Numbered from the stretch's first letter, positions 16,302-25,114 are shown. The stretch: 64,000 bases of DNA from UBA11710 sp049287025 (GCA_049287025.1 JBAQFA010000009.1:1-64000); one strand, 5' to 3'. A program made the numbers and translations. The notes: generated by a model not told the origin, from the sequence alone.

Positions 16302-16414
16302 AGTAATGAAGCAATGTAGTAATAAAGTAATTGAAACTTTTTACTCTCCTATTATTATATACTTTATTATTTTATTATTTTATTACTTCATTACTCTATT
16401 ACTTTTTTACTTTA
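16302..16414. repeat. AGTAAT-word array, left flank of four-helix-bundle gene 2
   Basis: AAAGTAATGAAG-type words at about 16312-16345 face inverse words (ATTACTTCATTACT) at about 16380-16410. The gene's right flank (16795-16830) carries tandem ATTACTGT words. The gene is thus enclosed by the word family. Confidence 0.7.
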
Positions 16415-16792
16415 TTATTCAGTGGTAAATTTTCTATCCAAGTTTGAATTGATTGCTCCGTTCAATCCACGTTGTATATTATTATAAATATCTAATATTT
16501 TGTTGTATCTTTCTTCAGTTATAATATGTCTTTCATAAAGTAAATCTAGCCAATTCTTTGATTCATAAAGAGAACCACGGGCATTATAAAAAAATTTGTT
16601 TTTATCTAAATAATGATATCGACCGTGAGCCTCGGCAATATTAGCCCCAACCGAATCTACACTTCTTATGTACTGGTCACCAATTATTTTTTTCTTTTGC
16701 CAATCCAGATGTGAATATATTTCCCATGCTTCTCGACTGTATTCCCTACTTAATTGGTAAATTTTCAAATTATCCAAAGTAATAAAAACCAT
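16415..16792 (-). CDS. Four-helix-bundle protein (S23/Avd-like), copy 2
   Basis: 125 residues. Family signature: LDNLKIYQLSREYSREAWEIY, then DQYIRSVDSVGANIAEAHGRYHYLDKNKFFYNARGSLYES (about 42-82) and two more helices. Alpha-helical throughout; the likely function is oligomeric nucleic-acid binding. It interrupts the pilin operon between the solute-binding gene and paralog 12 and is bracketed by AGTAAT and ATTACTGT words. That is what an inserted mobile cassette would look like. The ATG at 16790-16792 is preferred over one three codons upstream, which abuts the repeat. Confidence 0.83.
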   Translation of the reverse strand: MVFITLDNLKIYQLSREYSREAWEIYSHLDWQKKKIIGDQYIRSVDSVGANIAEAHGRYHYLDKNKFFYNARGSLYESKNWLDLLYERHIITEERYNKILDIYNNIQRGLNGAINSNLDRKFTTE

Positions 16793-16837
16793 ATTACTCA
16801 ATTACTGTATTACTGTATTACTGTATTACTATTTTTT

Positions 16838-18004
16838 TTATTTAAAAGCCTTAAACAAAAATTGTACAATAGCAAAACTAGCCAATATTACTATTATCCC
16901 AATCGAAGCCCAAGTCAGAGTGGATATAGCCTTTTTCTGGCTTTCACTATTGCCCATTGCCATCATAAAGGTTACACCACCATAAATAAACATAATCAAA
17001 GCTAACATGCCCAAAATTCCCATACCAGCTTGCAAAACCTGACCAATCAAAGTGGGTAAATCTCTGGCTTTCAATTGATTCAACCCTTCTAAATTTAATT
17101 GGCTATAGCTACTACCAGTATCTTTCGCCTCAGCCGAGCTTAAACTTTTGCAACCATTGGGGTATTCACCGGAATCTGGTTTGTATGATTTACAAACTTT
17201 TTTTCCTGTCTGTTCTTGTTCGGCACATTCTGTCTGCGTCATATCGCTTCCTGGACAAACTATATAGTCCCTATTAGCCGGATTGGGATATTCACACAAA
17301 CACCATGATTCTCTTTCTGTATTTTTTATATTTTTACAATATTCTCCAATACGTACCACTTTTTGTCCTCCATAAGCTTCCCTCAATTCTTGTCTAACTG
17401 ATGAATCACATTTATTTTCTACCAATATCCAATCATCCGTCACATTTGTTACCATTCCAGGAACACCACCCGGAAGAGCCGTAAGCTGGCCAGATCCAGA
17501 AATAGAAGTGCAAGAAAAAGGTGGTAAAACACCTGGAATTAAAGTGGGTGGTGCACAAAGTAATCCTGGTTTTTCTCCCCCACTTGCCGGCTGAGGAACA
17601 CAACAAAAATTTTCTAATTTGATTAAATCGTCGACTGTTTTTATAAAATTTTCTCCACCAATTTCTATAGCTTTATCACAGCCAGCCCCTATATCAACCT
17701 TATACCATTTATAACCTGGAACAGCGAGGCAAGAACTTTCTTCTGTTAAATTATTTTTATAACCACCTTTTAAGTTAATCTCAAATCTAGTATTAGGGTC
17801 AGGCTCTGTACTACAATCAAATTTTTCTTCTTCTTTTTCTTGTTCTGACATATCATTTGGATTCTGTGCCATATCAAAACAAGAACCTGATGGTCCACTA
17901 CTACCTTCAAAGTAAATACAACATTTTTCTGCTGTATATACATTAGAAGCTAAGGTTAAACTAAATAAAAATGCCAACAAAAATAACCAAAATATTTTTT
18001 TCAT
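16838..18004 (-). CDS. T4SS pilin-like protein with Cys-rich ectodomain, paralog 12
   Basis: 388 residues. Signal peptide MKKIFWLFLLAFLFSLTLASNVYT, then about 280 residues of Cys-rich ectodomain (at least 16 Cys; e.g. EKCCIYFEG, NFCCVPQP, SWCLCEYP). The C-terminal pilin core has LGMLALIMFIYGGVTFMMAMGNSESQKKAIS and ASIGIIVILASFAIVQFLF. It overlaps the galU stop by 4 nt, so galU and the pilin array share a transcript. As the first and largest pilin-like member, it may act as a tip or adhesin subunit; that is inference from size and Cys content. Confidence 0.8.
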   Translation of the reverse strand: MKKIFWLFLLAFLFSLTLASNVYTAEKCCIYFEGSSGPSGSCFDMAQNPNDMSEQEKEEEKFDCSTEPDPNTRFEINLKGGYKNNLTEESSCLAVPGYKWYKVDIGAGCDKAIEIGGENFIKTVDDLIKLENFCCVPQPASGGEKPGLLCAPPTLIPGVLPPFSCTSISGSGQLTALPGGVPGMVTNVTDDWILVENKCDSSVRQELREAYGGQKVVRIGEYCKNIKNTERESWCLCEYPNPANRDYIVCPGSDMTQTECAEQEQTGKKVCKSYKPDSGEYPNGCKSLSSAEAKDTGSSYSQLNLEGLNQLKARDLPTLIGQVLQAGMGILGMLALIMFIYGGVTFMMAMGNSESQKKAISTLTWASIGIIVILASFAIVQFLFKAFK

Positions 18005-18876
18005 AGCAAACCTTCTTTTTCTGCAAAATGAATTGCAGTTTTTAATAAAGAAACTTTATTACCTGTGTCAAAATATTGCCCTTCATATTCAAAAGCATAA
18101 AATGGTTTGGCTTTGGCTAGAGCATTGGCCGCGTCTGCTACCCAGATTTCTCCGCCCCGGCCCATCTTTTGTTTTTCCAAACAGGCCCAGATATCTTTGG
18201 TAAAGATGTATCTCATACCACCTATTATCAATCCCTCTGGTGAAACATTTTTTAAACTTGGTTTTTCAACGAACTTCTCAACTTTATATATTCTTTCACT
18301 AATTTTTGAATCTTTAAATTTTTGAATCTTTAAATTTTTTCCGTACACATTTCCATACTTAGTCATGGCTTGTTTATCTTCTATTCTCTGCACGCCGATC
18401 ACACTGGACTTCACTTTATTAAAAACCTGAACCAATTGTTTTACTACTGGCACTTTAGCATCAATAATTGAATCCCCATCAGAAAAAGCAAATGGCTCGT
18501 CGCCCAAAAATTCTTTGGCACAGAGTAATGCATGGCCATTGCCTAGAGGCTCAGATTGACGGGTATAAAAAAACTTAACTTTTTTGGAAAGATTTATTAA
18601 TTCTTGAATATGATGAAGCTTATCATTTTTGGCCAATTTGTCTTCTAATTCATAATCCCGGTCAAAATGATCTTCTATGGCTCGCTTCTGAGAACTGGTG
18701 ACAAAAATAATTTCGGTGATACCACTGTTCGCCATTTCCTCTACGATATACTGCACCACCGGCTTATCCAACACGGGCAACATTTCTTTTGGCATGGCTT
18801 TTGTCGCTGGCAAAAAACGTGTACCCAAACCCGCCACGGTGATGACGCCTTTTTTTACTGTCAAAGTATTTTTCAT
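18001..18876 (-). CDS. galU: UTP-glucose-1-phosphate uridylyltransferase
   Basis: 291 residues, full length for GalU. It makes UDP-glucose from glucose 1-phosphate and UTP for glycan synthesis. Motifs: AGLGTRFLPATKAMPKEMLPVLDKPVVQYIVEE (signature loop), LGNGHALLCAKEFLGDEPFAFSDGD (about 111-135), and EKFVEKP near 200. Residues ~181-193 (NLKIQKFKDSKIS) are encoded by an in-frame word repeat. It heads the pilin operon behind a TTGTTA-17-TATAAT promoter. Confidence 0.95.
   Translation of the reverse strand: MKNTLTVKKGVITVAGLGTRFLPATKAMPKEMLPVLDKPVVQYIVEEMANSGITEIIFVTSSQKRAIEDHFDRDYELEDKLAKNDKLHHIQELINLSKKVKFFYTRQSEPLGNGHALLCAKEFLGDEPFAFSDGDSIIDAKVPVVKQLVQVFNKVKSSVIGVQRIEDKQAMTKYGNVYGKNLKIQKFKDSKISERIYKVEKFVEKPSLKNVSPEGLIIGGMRYIFTKDIWACLEKQKMGRGGEIWVADAANALAKAKPFYAFEYEGQYFDTGNKVSLLKTAIHFAEKEGLL
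18301..18340. repeat. Word repeat inside galU
   Basis: Two and a half copies of AATTTTTGAATCTTTAA lie in frame in galU and encode a Lys-rich loop. The same kind of sequence is otherwise intergenic. Confidence 0.65.
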
Positions 18877-18902
18877 AATTTATTTGTCTAAACGACATCT
18901 TA

Positions 18903-18931
18903 ATTATAACAGAATAAGATATTTTTAACAA
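18903..18931 (-). promoter_or_regulatory. Promoter of the galU-pilin operon
   Basis: On the minus strand, TTGTTA (18926-18931), a 17-nt spacer and a perfect TATAAT (18903-18908) lie 27 bases before the galU ATG. Confidence 0.65.
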
Positions 18932-18935
18932 TCCT

Positions 18936-18972
18936 AGTAACAGATAGCAGATAGCAAATAGCAGATAACAAC
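18936..18972. repeat. AGATAGC-word array, left flank of four-helix-bundle gene 3
   Basis: Near-tandem CAGATAGC / AAATAGC words on the left. Their inverse (GCTATTTGCTATCTG) is at about 19372-19390 on the right, enclosing the gene at 18992-19363. Confidence 0.75.
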
Positions 18973-18991
18973 CCAAAATACAGCTATTTAT

Positions 18992-19363
18992 TTAATCATT
19001 CCCTATCTGTTTTTCTAAGCCTGTTATCATCGACCAAATCATCGCAGAAATTTCATCTAATAAACTAAATAGTTGGTCATATTGGATTTTATTTATCCAT
19101 TTTCTTTCATAAGCCAAAAATATTAGATATTTGCATTCTCTGGCTGAACCATATGAAATTTCAAAAAAGTTCAATTTTACTTTTGGACGCCTTCGACCAA
19201 ACCCTTCTACAAAATTAAGCATAATTGAAACAACGGCTCTTTTCAATTGACTGACAGTTCCATACAATTCACTTTTTGGAAATTGCTCAGCCAAATCATA
19301 AACATCCATGATGGCTTTATTTATTTTTATTTTCAATTTTTTAAAAAAATCCTTATCTGTCAT
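18992..19363 (-). CDS. Four-helix-bundle protein (Avd-like), copy 3
   Basis: 123 residues, nearer to the Avd branch than copies 1 and 2. It reads DFFKKLKIKINKAIMDVYDLAEQFPKSELYGTVSQLKRAVVSIMLNFVEGFGRRRPKVKLNFFEISYGSARECKYLIFLA. Basic, all-helical, no membrane segment. No reverse transcriptase or variable-repeat pair is visible nearby, so a diversity-generating retroelement is not supported. It is enclosed by inverted AGATAGC words and sits between galU and the pilus genes. Confidence 0.82.
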   Translation of the reverse strand: MTDKDFFKKLKIKINKAIMDVYDLAEQFPKSELYGTVSQLKRAVVSIMLNFVEGFGRRRPKVKLNFFEISYGSARECKYLIFLAYERKWINKIQYDQLFSLLDEISAMIWSMITGLEKQIGND

Positions 19364-19397
19364 AATGATATCTGCTATTTGCTATCTGCCACATGAT

Positions 19398-20771
19398 TTA
19401 GAGTTCTTCCCAACTTATCAACTCATACACACTCCCAACTGGAAACCCAGGCGGGGGATAATAGTTCAAATTCCCATCATAAGAATGATTAGTGTTTTCA
19501 AAACCAGAAATTACATGACCATAACCATTGACATATTTCCAACCGCCACCATCATACGAAATCTGTGAACCAAAAATGGTTAAACTATTTTTTATATCAT
19601 CTATATAATACGGTCGATAAATTTTTGAAAATTGTGAAAAAATCGCCGCATCAATCAACATATTAGTTGGCACTTCATATGGCACAATTATTTCACCTTG
19701 AGCCAAAAGTCCAACCACATCGTCACTAGAGTGGCTAGCATAAGTCAAATTATCATTTATAATAATTTTTTTATACGGAGACTGAACCGGAAAACGCCCT
19801 ACACCTATCCCTACTCTTCCATCTACTGTTCCCTCCACCCACAAGTTATCTTCAACAAAGATCGCCCCATTACTAGGAATATTATAATTTTGTACAAAAG
19901 TTTCAGTCCCAATATCATAACAATAGCTATCACCTTCCCAATACCAATCACCCCAACGTCGACGCCACCGACCATCACCATGATAACAATCTAGAGTTTT
20001 TACTTTATACAAAGCAAAACTAGCACCATTAAACACCATATGCCAACCTTCTTTCCCAGAAGAAGTTAGATGTAGTCCGCCATCATCAGCCGCGTCTTTT
20101 ATATTGTCTAAATCACTAGAAACAGCCGAAAAATCAATTTGTGACACTGGATAACGCCAAAAAGATTTTGGATGTCCACCCCCATATACTCTAATATGGC
20201 TATCTACCCACGAATCACTCTCGCCATCAAATCTAATTTCGCCATTAGAATGAACTTTGCCGTGTACAACAGTTGTAAAACTAAAATTCATACCCGCGTG
20301 AGACAAAAAAGCATAATCAGTCAAGGCAGGAAAACCGACTCGCACTTGAATGATTCTCACAGCGTTTGGCTCTACAATCGTATAGCCAGTAGAACGAATC
20401 GTGGCTACTGAACTACCAGGTAAAGGTTCATCAATTTCTAATGAAAAATAACCAATTAAATTTCCATCCTTATCATTATATTCATGCAAATATGGTCCTG
20501 GCTCTTCGGCTGTACCATCCCAATAATCAGTCGGGTTGTGCGCCAAATGCCAACGATAATAATTTATCCCCGCCTCAGCAATCTGAAAAGCCTCATCCCG
20601 TTCTTGCTTGCGATTAGAAGCTTTGCTTTCAAAAATAGCATAACTAGCCACACCTGTAATAATAATGGTAAAAGCCACCGCTCCAAAAATCATGACAAAC
20701 AAAAGTAGACTACCACGGTTATTGTGAATTAGTTTGATTGTTTTTAATTTTATGATTATTTTTTTTAACAT
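19398..20771 (-). CDS. PilX-like type IV pilus assembly protein with ectodomain
   Basis: 457 residues. One N-terminal membrane helix (LLLFVMIFGAVAFTIIITGVASYAIF, about 21-46) is followed by SKASNRKQERDEAFQIAEAGINYYRW, the typical start of PilX/PulK-like minor pilins. A large beta-rich ectodomain follows, with a polar HSNGEIRFDGESDSW core (about 175-190) and aromatic, Gly-rich stretches. It probably acts at the pilus tip or in pilus initiation. It forms a three-gene minor-pilin set with 20854-21462 and 21571-23364. No ATPase or platform gene is in the window. Confidence 0.8.
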   Translation of the reverse strand: MLKKIIIKLKTIKLIHNNRGSLLLFVMIFGAVAFTIIITGVASYAIFESKASNRKQERDEAFQIAEAGINYYRWHLAHNPTDYWDGTAEEPGPYLHEYNDKDGNLIGYFSLEIDEPLPGSSVATIRSTGYTIVEPNAVRIIQVRVGFPALTDYAFLSHAGMNFSFTTVVHGKVHSNGEIRFDGESDSWVDSHIRVYGGGHPKSFWRYPVSQIDFSAVSSDLDNIKDAADDGGLHLTSSGKEGWHMVFNGASFALYKVKTLDCYHGDGRWRRRWGDWYWEGDSYCYDIGTETFVQNYNIPSNGAIFVEDNLWVEGTVDGRVGIGVGRFPVQSPYKKIIINDNLTYASHSSDDVVGLLAQGEIIVPYEVPTNMLIDAAIFSQFSKIYRPYYIDDIKNSLTIFGSQISYDGGGWKYVNGYGHVISGFENTNHSYDGNLNYYPPPGFPVGSVYELISWEEL

Positions 20772-20784
20772 ACTAAATTATCAG

Positions 20785-20850
20785 AATTCAGATAACAGAT
20801 AACAAAAAAATAAATTATAGTATGCTATTTGCTATCTGTTATTTGTACCA
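20785..20850. repeat. Inverted AGATAAC / GTTATCT word hairpin
   Basis: CAGATAACAGATAACA words face TGCTATCTGTTATTTG words between two minor-pilin genes, forming an intergenic hairpin. Related arrays are at 21480-21572, 23662-23695, 25500-25518 and 31866-31882. Confidence 0.65.
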
Positions 20851-20853
20851 TGA

Positions 20854-21462
20854 TCAATTTGTTTTTAAATTTCTTATACTAACGACTGACTCCACATGCA
20901 ACGGCACTGGCGTCGCGGTCGGATCTTTTTCCAATTCCAGTTGCACTCTAATCACTCGCACATCAGTCAATTCAACTGGCTGTGCCAAAGCTATGCCAGA
21001 GCCATCATAACTTTCATCATAATACAAAAATAGTGGGCTATTCTTACTAATATTTACTACATCGTGAGCTAATTCCACTACCTGCTCTGTACCAGAATAA
21101 TTCAAAGGGCTCCCACTTGGTTTTATAATTCCCCGTTTCAAAGTTATACCATCCAACCAAAATCTAACTTTTTCCCGATAACTATCATCATCAATATTAG
21201 CATAAACAGACAATTGGTAATTAGTTGAAGTAGAAATTGGATAACCACCCACACTTGATTCTTCAGCCTTGCGCACCGTGTCCACTACTTGTTGCAAAAC
21301 TTTCCGACCTTCATTTTGTTTATCTAGTTGTTCCCACACAATAGCATTATATCTAAAACCATGGATTATAAACCAACTCGCGGACATGGCGACTAAAATA
21401 AAAATCCCCATGGCGACTAAAACTTCCAGTAATGTAAAACCATAATTTTTTGTTTTCTTCAT
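20854..21462 (-). CDS. Prepilin-type minor pilin (PilW/PilV-like)
   Basis: 202 residues with a textbook type IV prepilin N-terminus: short basic leader MKKTKNY, cleavage site G/FTLLEVLVAM with Glu5, then a hydrophobic helix to ~35. The prepilin peptidase would cut after Gly8. The remainder is a beta-rich globular domain with one short Gly/Ser loop and no Cys. The C-terminus (VVSIRNLKTN) is short and polar. Lies between two further minor pilins on the same strand, separated by word repeats. Confidence 0.87.
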   Translation of the reverse strand: MKKTKNYGFTLLEVLVAMGIFILVAMSASWFIIHGFRYNAIVWEQLDKQNEGRKVLQQVVDTVRKAEESSVGGYPISTSTNYQLSVYANIDDDSYREKVRFWLDGITLKRGIIKPSGSPLNYSGTEQVVELAHDVVNISKNSPLFLYYDESYDGSGIALAQPVELTDVRVIRVQLELEKDPTATPVPLHVESVVSIRNLKTN

Positions 21463-21479
21463 AATTTTACAAAATTAAT

Positions 21480-21572
21480 CAGAATGCAGATAACAAATAT
21501 CATCATGATGTTTGTTATTTGATTTATTTTATTTGTCATATGCTATCTGAATTCTGCATTCTGCATTCTGTC
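21480..21572. repeat. Word hairpin between minor pilin genes
   Basis: GCAGATAACAAAT words face ATTTGTTATTTG words. Three near-tandem ATTCTGC/ATTCTG units (21549-21570) follow, just downstream of the neighbouring stop codon. Confidence 0.6.
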
Positions 21573-23364
21573 ACTCCGCCACCATATCTACAGCCTGAAT
21601 CAAATCACCACTAGCCGTAATTGAACCACTATAATCTTGATAACCGTCTCGGCTTACTTCTACTGTATAGACTTGACCATTGGTTAAACTGCCAAAATAA
21701 GATTGTCCAGGCGGAGTACAACTCGTAGTATAACTAATTGTCACATCAGAAACAGTGGGGGTACTAGTACTAATATCTGTATTTAAATAAACTTTGTAAC
21801 GTAAAAATTGACTATTATTATTAACAGCATTGATGGAAAATTCTTCTGAATTGTAATAAGTGCCACCAGTGCCATCTGGACCAAAATAATCCCAACTAGC
21901 CGGTGAACTCGTATTGCTCGTGGCAATTTGCCAACGGACTGAATTGGCTCCAGTTTCAATGGGCTGAGACATTGGTTCCCAATTTATATTTACAAAATTG
22001 ACCGCTGTGCCCAAATCAAAAACTGATGATTCAAGCTGACCATCACCAATATATGATTCCCCCACCTGGGTTAATTTCAAATCACCAGCTGGATTATTAT
22101 TTTCAATCTTACCATCATCAGACCAATATTTATTTTCATCATTAAATTCATACTGACCTGAACCGCCTGACCAATCAGTCTGCCGGACAAAGCCTACGCC
22201 AGTATTTTTTGTTTGGTTGTAACCATCACCATTCACCCTAACCACTGCGCCTGACAATGGTTGCTGAGTAATGCTGTCCAAAACATTTACCAAAATTGAA
22301 TCGCCACTATTTGTCCCCAAAACCAATTGGACATCCTGCACTACCCCAGCTAACAAATTAATCGGTAAACTTGGTATACTGCCCAACAAATCATAGCCTG
22401 TCACTTTTAAACCATAAGAATCCCAATGTAAATTGGACCAAGTGTAATTACCACTGCCATTAGTATTAATATTTTGATTAATTAACAAAACATCTGGTTC
22501 GGTGCCAATTAAATATGTGCCTAGCATATTAACAGCCACACTGCCAATACTATTACAGGTCTGATTAATGGTAGATAAATTAATTACTGAGGTTTCATCA
22601 ATAGAAAAACTAATATCTTGTACATCCTGAGCCTCTACTGAAGCCGGCTGTTTTGTGGGATTAGGATTACCAACAGTTGGAGTTAGAGTTTGATCAGTTG
22701 TATAGCCATTTTTGCTAATAGTAATATTATAAGCATCCATACTAGCGCCCAAATCAAGCAAACGCAACATACCATCATTATCAGTTGTGTCTGTCATATC
22801 AATGGTTGGATCAGTTGAGGTAGACACAATATGCACGGTCGCGCCTTGCACTGGTTTAATTTCCGAATCAAACACTTCTATAAACAAAGCCCCATGGGTT
22901 GGATCGCCTTCCAATAACTTGGGTGATACATTGGTCGTCATAGTCAAAGGTACTTGTTGTTTACAAGCTGGCCCACAAGTGATTTCTACTTCTATTAATT
23001 TATAATCAGCTGGCACAGTATCATTTGGTGTTCCGCCGATTATTCCATCAAACGGATCATCAATATTTCTAATTGTGCGAGTAATGAAAAAATTAATATT
23101 ATTTCTAGTTGTTGTCACAGTGTGAGTCAAAACACCCGCTGGACTACCATTAATAATACCTACATTTTCAAATGGTAAATTTCTAATTATTTCAATTTGC
23201 TCATTTAGAATCGCTGTTTCCAAAATTCGCACTCTAGATTGATAAACAATTTTAAATACAAACTGAATTCCACCATAAATCCCCATAGCAAACAAAACAA
23301 ACACCGCCACCCCGACGAGGACTTCTATTAATGCAAACCCAGCCCGTTTTTGTCGCGCAGACAT
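21571..23364 (-). CDS. Large prepilin-like protein with carboxypeptidase-regulatory-like domains
   Basis: 597 residues. Leader MSARQKRAG with cleavage before FALIEVLVGVAVF (Glu5 kept), followed by a long ectodomain. Residues ~140-215 (GALFIEVFDSEIKPVQGATVHIVSTST, YNITISKNGYTTDQTLT) and ~340-380 (SILVNVLDSITQQPLSGAVVRV) match the transthyretin-like carboxypeptidase-regulatory fold, a common surface-adhesion module. A C-terminal beta region ends in another such repeat (VYTVEVSRDGYQDYSGSITASGDL). A tip-adhesin role is inferred. I start at 23362-23364 because earlier codons lie in a word repeat. Confidence 0.82.
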   Translation of the reverse strand: MSARQKRAGFALIEVLVGVAVFVLFAMGIYGGIQFVFKIVYQSRVRILETAILNEQIEIIRNLPFENVGIINGSPAGVLTHTVTTTRNNINFFITRTIRNIDDPFDGIIGGTPNDTVPADYKLIEVEITCGPACKQQVPLTMTTNVSPKLLEGDPTHGALFIEVFDSEIKPVQGATVHIVSTSTDPTIDMTDTTDNDGMLRLLDLGASMDAYNITISKNGYTTDQTLTPTVGNPNPTKQPASVEAQDVQDISFSIDETSVINLSTINQTCNSIGSVAVNMLGTYLIGTEPDVLLINQNINTNGSGNYTWSNLHWDSYGLKVTGYDLLGSIPSLPINLLAGVVQDVQLVLGTNSGDSILVNVLDSITQQPLSGAVVRVNGDGYNQTKNTGVGFVRQTDWSGGSGQYEFNDENKYWSDDGKIENNNPAGDLKLTQVGESYIGDGQLESSVFDLGTAVNFVNINWEPMSQPIETGANSVRWQIATSNTSSPASWDYFGPDGTGGTYYNSEEFSINAVNNNSQFLRYKVYLNTDISTSTPTVSDVTISYTTSCTPPGQSYFGSLTNGQVYTVEVSRDGYQDYSGSITASGDLIQAVDMVAE

Positions 23365-23394
23365 AAACTTAAATTTATTTTTTTTACAAAACAT

Positions 23395-23482
23395 TTGAAT
23401 AGAAAATACAAAATACACGTAGCAAAATACAATTTTAAATTTTAAGTTATGTATATTGTTATGTGTATGTCGTATTTTGTTA
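23395..23482. repeat. AAAATAC-word hairpin
   Basis: AAATACAAAATACACG words face inverse GTATTTTG words with an A+T-rich middle. A near-identical word family recurs at 52893-52978. The rest of the 23365-23695 spacer holds AGATAGC words (23662-23695) and no gene. Confidence 0.65.
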
Positions 23483-23695
23483 ACATTATACCACTTTTTT
23501 ACAAAAAAATCTCTTTCTACTTTACTCTGTTATATTTAGTTTTCTCTGTTGTTAAAATTATAACATAAAAAAGAGGTAAAAATGTCAACATCTTGACTTT
23601 TTAACAAAAAACTATCATAATAAGCCAACACTTTTAATAAATAAGACAGCTGGTAGACTATTGCTATCTGCTATCTGATAACTGTTATCTGAGTT

Positions 23696-25027
23696 ATGTC
23701 TCACACAACCAAAAAACTCGATCAAAATCAAGTTGAATTCATGGTCACTGTTACCCCAGCCGAATACCAAAAACATTTGGAAAAAGCCTCTGTTAGAATT
23801 TCTGAAAGAACTGCGGTCAAAGGTTTTCGCTCGGGCAAAGTGCCTTATGAAATTATGAAAAAGGAAGTTGGCGAAATGAATATTTTACAAGAAGCTCTAG
23901 AATCAATTGTCCAAGAAACTTTTTATACAGCTGTCATGGCCGAAAAATTAGAAACCATTGGTATGCCAAAAATTGATTTGGAAAAAATGGCGCCAGGCAA
24001 TGACCTAGTTTACAAAGCCGTGGTCGCCCTCATGCCAAAAGTAAAACTAGCTGATATTAATAAAATAAAAATAGAACACAAAGTAAAAGAAATAAAAGAC
24101 GAAGACATGACTGAGACTCTAGATGCTGTCCGGGGTATGAATGCGGTGGAAGTAGTTAAAGAAGGTCCAGCCGAGGGCACAGATAAATTAGTTTTGGATT
24201 TTGATATGTTTTTGGACAAAGTTCCAGTTGATGGTGGTCAAGCCAAAAATCATCAAGTTTACTTGAGTGAACAACACTATATCCCAGGCTTTAATGAACA
24301 AGTTAAGGGTTTGAAACCAGGTGAAGAAAAAGAATTTTCTCTAGATTTTCCCGCTGAACATTATCAAAAACACTTGGCCGGCAAAAAAGTTGATATCAAA
24401 GTAAAAGTAAAAGAAGTTTATGAGAGACAATTGCCAGAATTGTCCGATGACTTGGCAAAAAAACTTGGTCAAGAAAGTGTCGCTAAGTTGAAAGATCTGA
24501 TCCGCACAAATATGGAAGAAGAAGCCAAACGACGCGCTAACCAAAAATTTGAAATTGAAATGCTAGACCAAATGATAGAGGGAACTGAATTTGATCCAAT
24601 CCCAGAAGTCTTGATTGATGCCGAACGCCAAAAAATGTTTTATGAATTAAAAGCTGATTTGGAAAAACATAATATTAGTATTGAACAATATTTGGCTGAT
24701 ATTAAAAAAGACGAAAAAACTTTGTTTGAAGAATTTAAGACTCAAGCTGAAAAACGTGCCAAGGCGGCTCTTATCTCTCGCCAAGTCGCGATAGAAAATC
24801 ATATTCATGTCCATGATGAAGAAACTGATGCGGAAATAAAAGTTATGGAAGCCATGTACGCTACCAACAAAGAATATTTGGACAAATTAAAACGCCCCGA
24901 AGTCCGCGACACTATTGCCATGAGTTTACAAAATAGAAAAGTAATGGAATGGCTCACAGCCAAAGTAAAGGGTGAGGAAGTAGAGGAACACAAATGCGAT
25001 CATGATCATAAACATGAAGACAAATAA
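23696..25027 (+). CDS. tig: Trigger factor, ribosome-associated chaperone
   Basis: 443 residues. N-terminal ribosome-binding domain (1-~115) with FRSGKVPYEIMKKE, the family's ribosome-contact signature (normally GFRxGxxP). A central FKBP-type peptidyl-prolyl isomerase domain (about 150-235) shows DFDMFLDKVPVDGG, YIPGFNEQVKGLKPGEEKEFSLDFPAEHY. The helical substrate-cradle C-terminal domain follows (about 250-425) and the tail is His/Glu-rich (EEHKCDHDHKHEDK). Monocistronic with its own terminator; the upstream AGATAGC words lie in its leader. The His-rich tail could bind metal. Confidence 0.95.
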   Translation: MSHTTKKLDQNQVEFMVTVTPAEYQKHLEKASVRISERTAVKGFRSGKVPYEIMKKEVGEMNILQEALESIVQETFYTAVMAEKLETIGMPKIDLEKMAPGNDLVYKAVVALMPKVKLADINKIKIEHKVKEIKDEDMTETLDAVRGMNAVEVVKEGPAEGTDKLVLDFDMFLDKVPVDGGQAKNHQVYLSEQHYIPGFNEQVKGLKPGEEKEFSLDFPAEHYQKHLAGKKVDIKVKVKEVYERQLPELSDDLAKKLGQESVAKLKDLIRTNMEEEAKRRANQKFEIEMLDQMIEGTEFDPIPEVLIDAERQKMFYELKADLEKHNISIEQYLADIKKDEKTLFEEFKTQAEKRAKAALISRQVAIENHIHVHDEETDAEIKVMEAMYATNKEYLDKLKRPEVRDTIAMSLQNRKVMEWLTAKVKGEEVEEHKCDHDHKHEDK

Positions 25028-25050
25028 ACACTTTAACAGAACAACACCAA

Positions 25051-25078
25051 AACACTCCTACAAAAGGGGTGTTTTTTT
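25051..25078 (+). terminator. Terminator of tig
   Basis: Stem AACACTCCT / AGGGGTGTT followed by seven T. Confidence 0.85.
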
Positions 25079-25114
25079 ACTTCCAAGCCTGCTATAATTA
25101 AAATACTGTCATTT

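Noticed and set aside
1329..19390. Diversity-generating retroelement
   Set aside because: Avd-like proteins are present but no reverse transcriptase and no template/variable repeat pair are seen.
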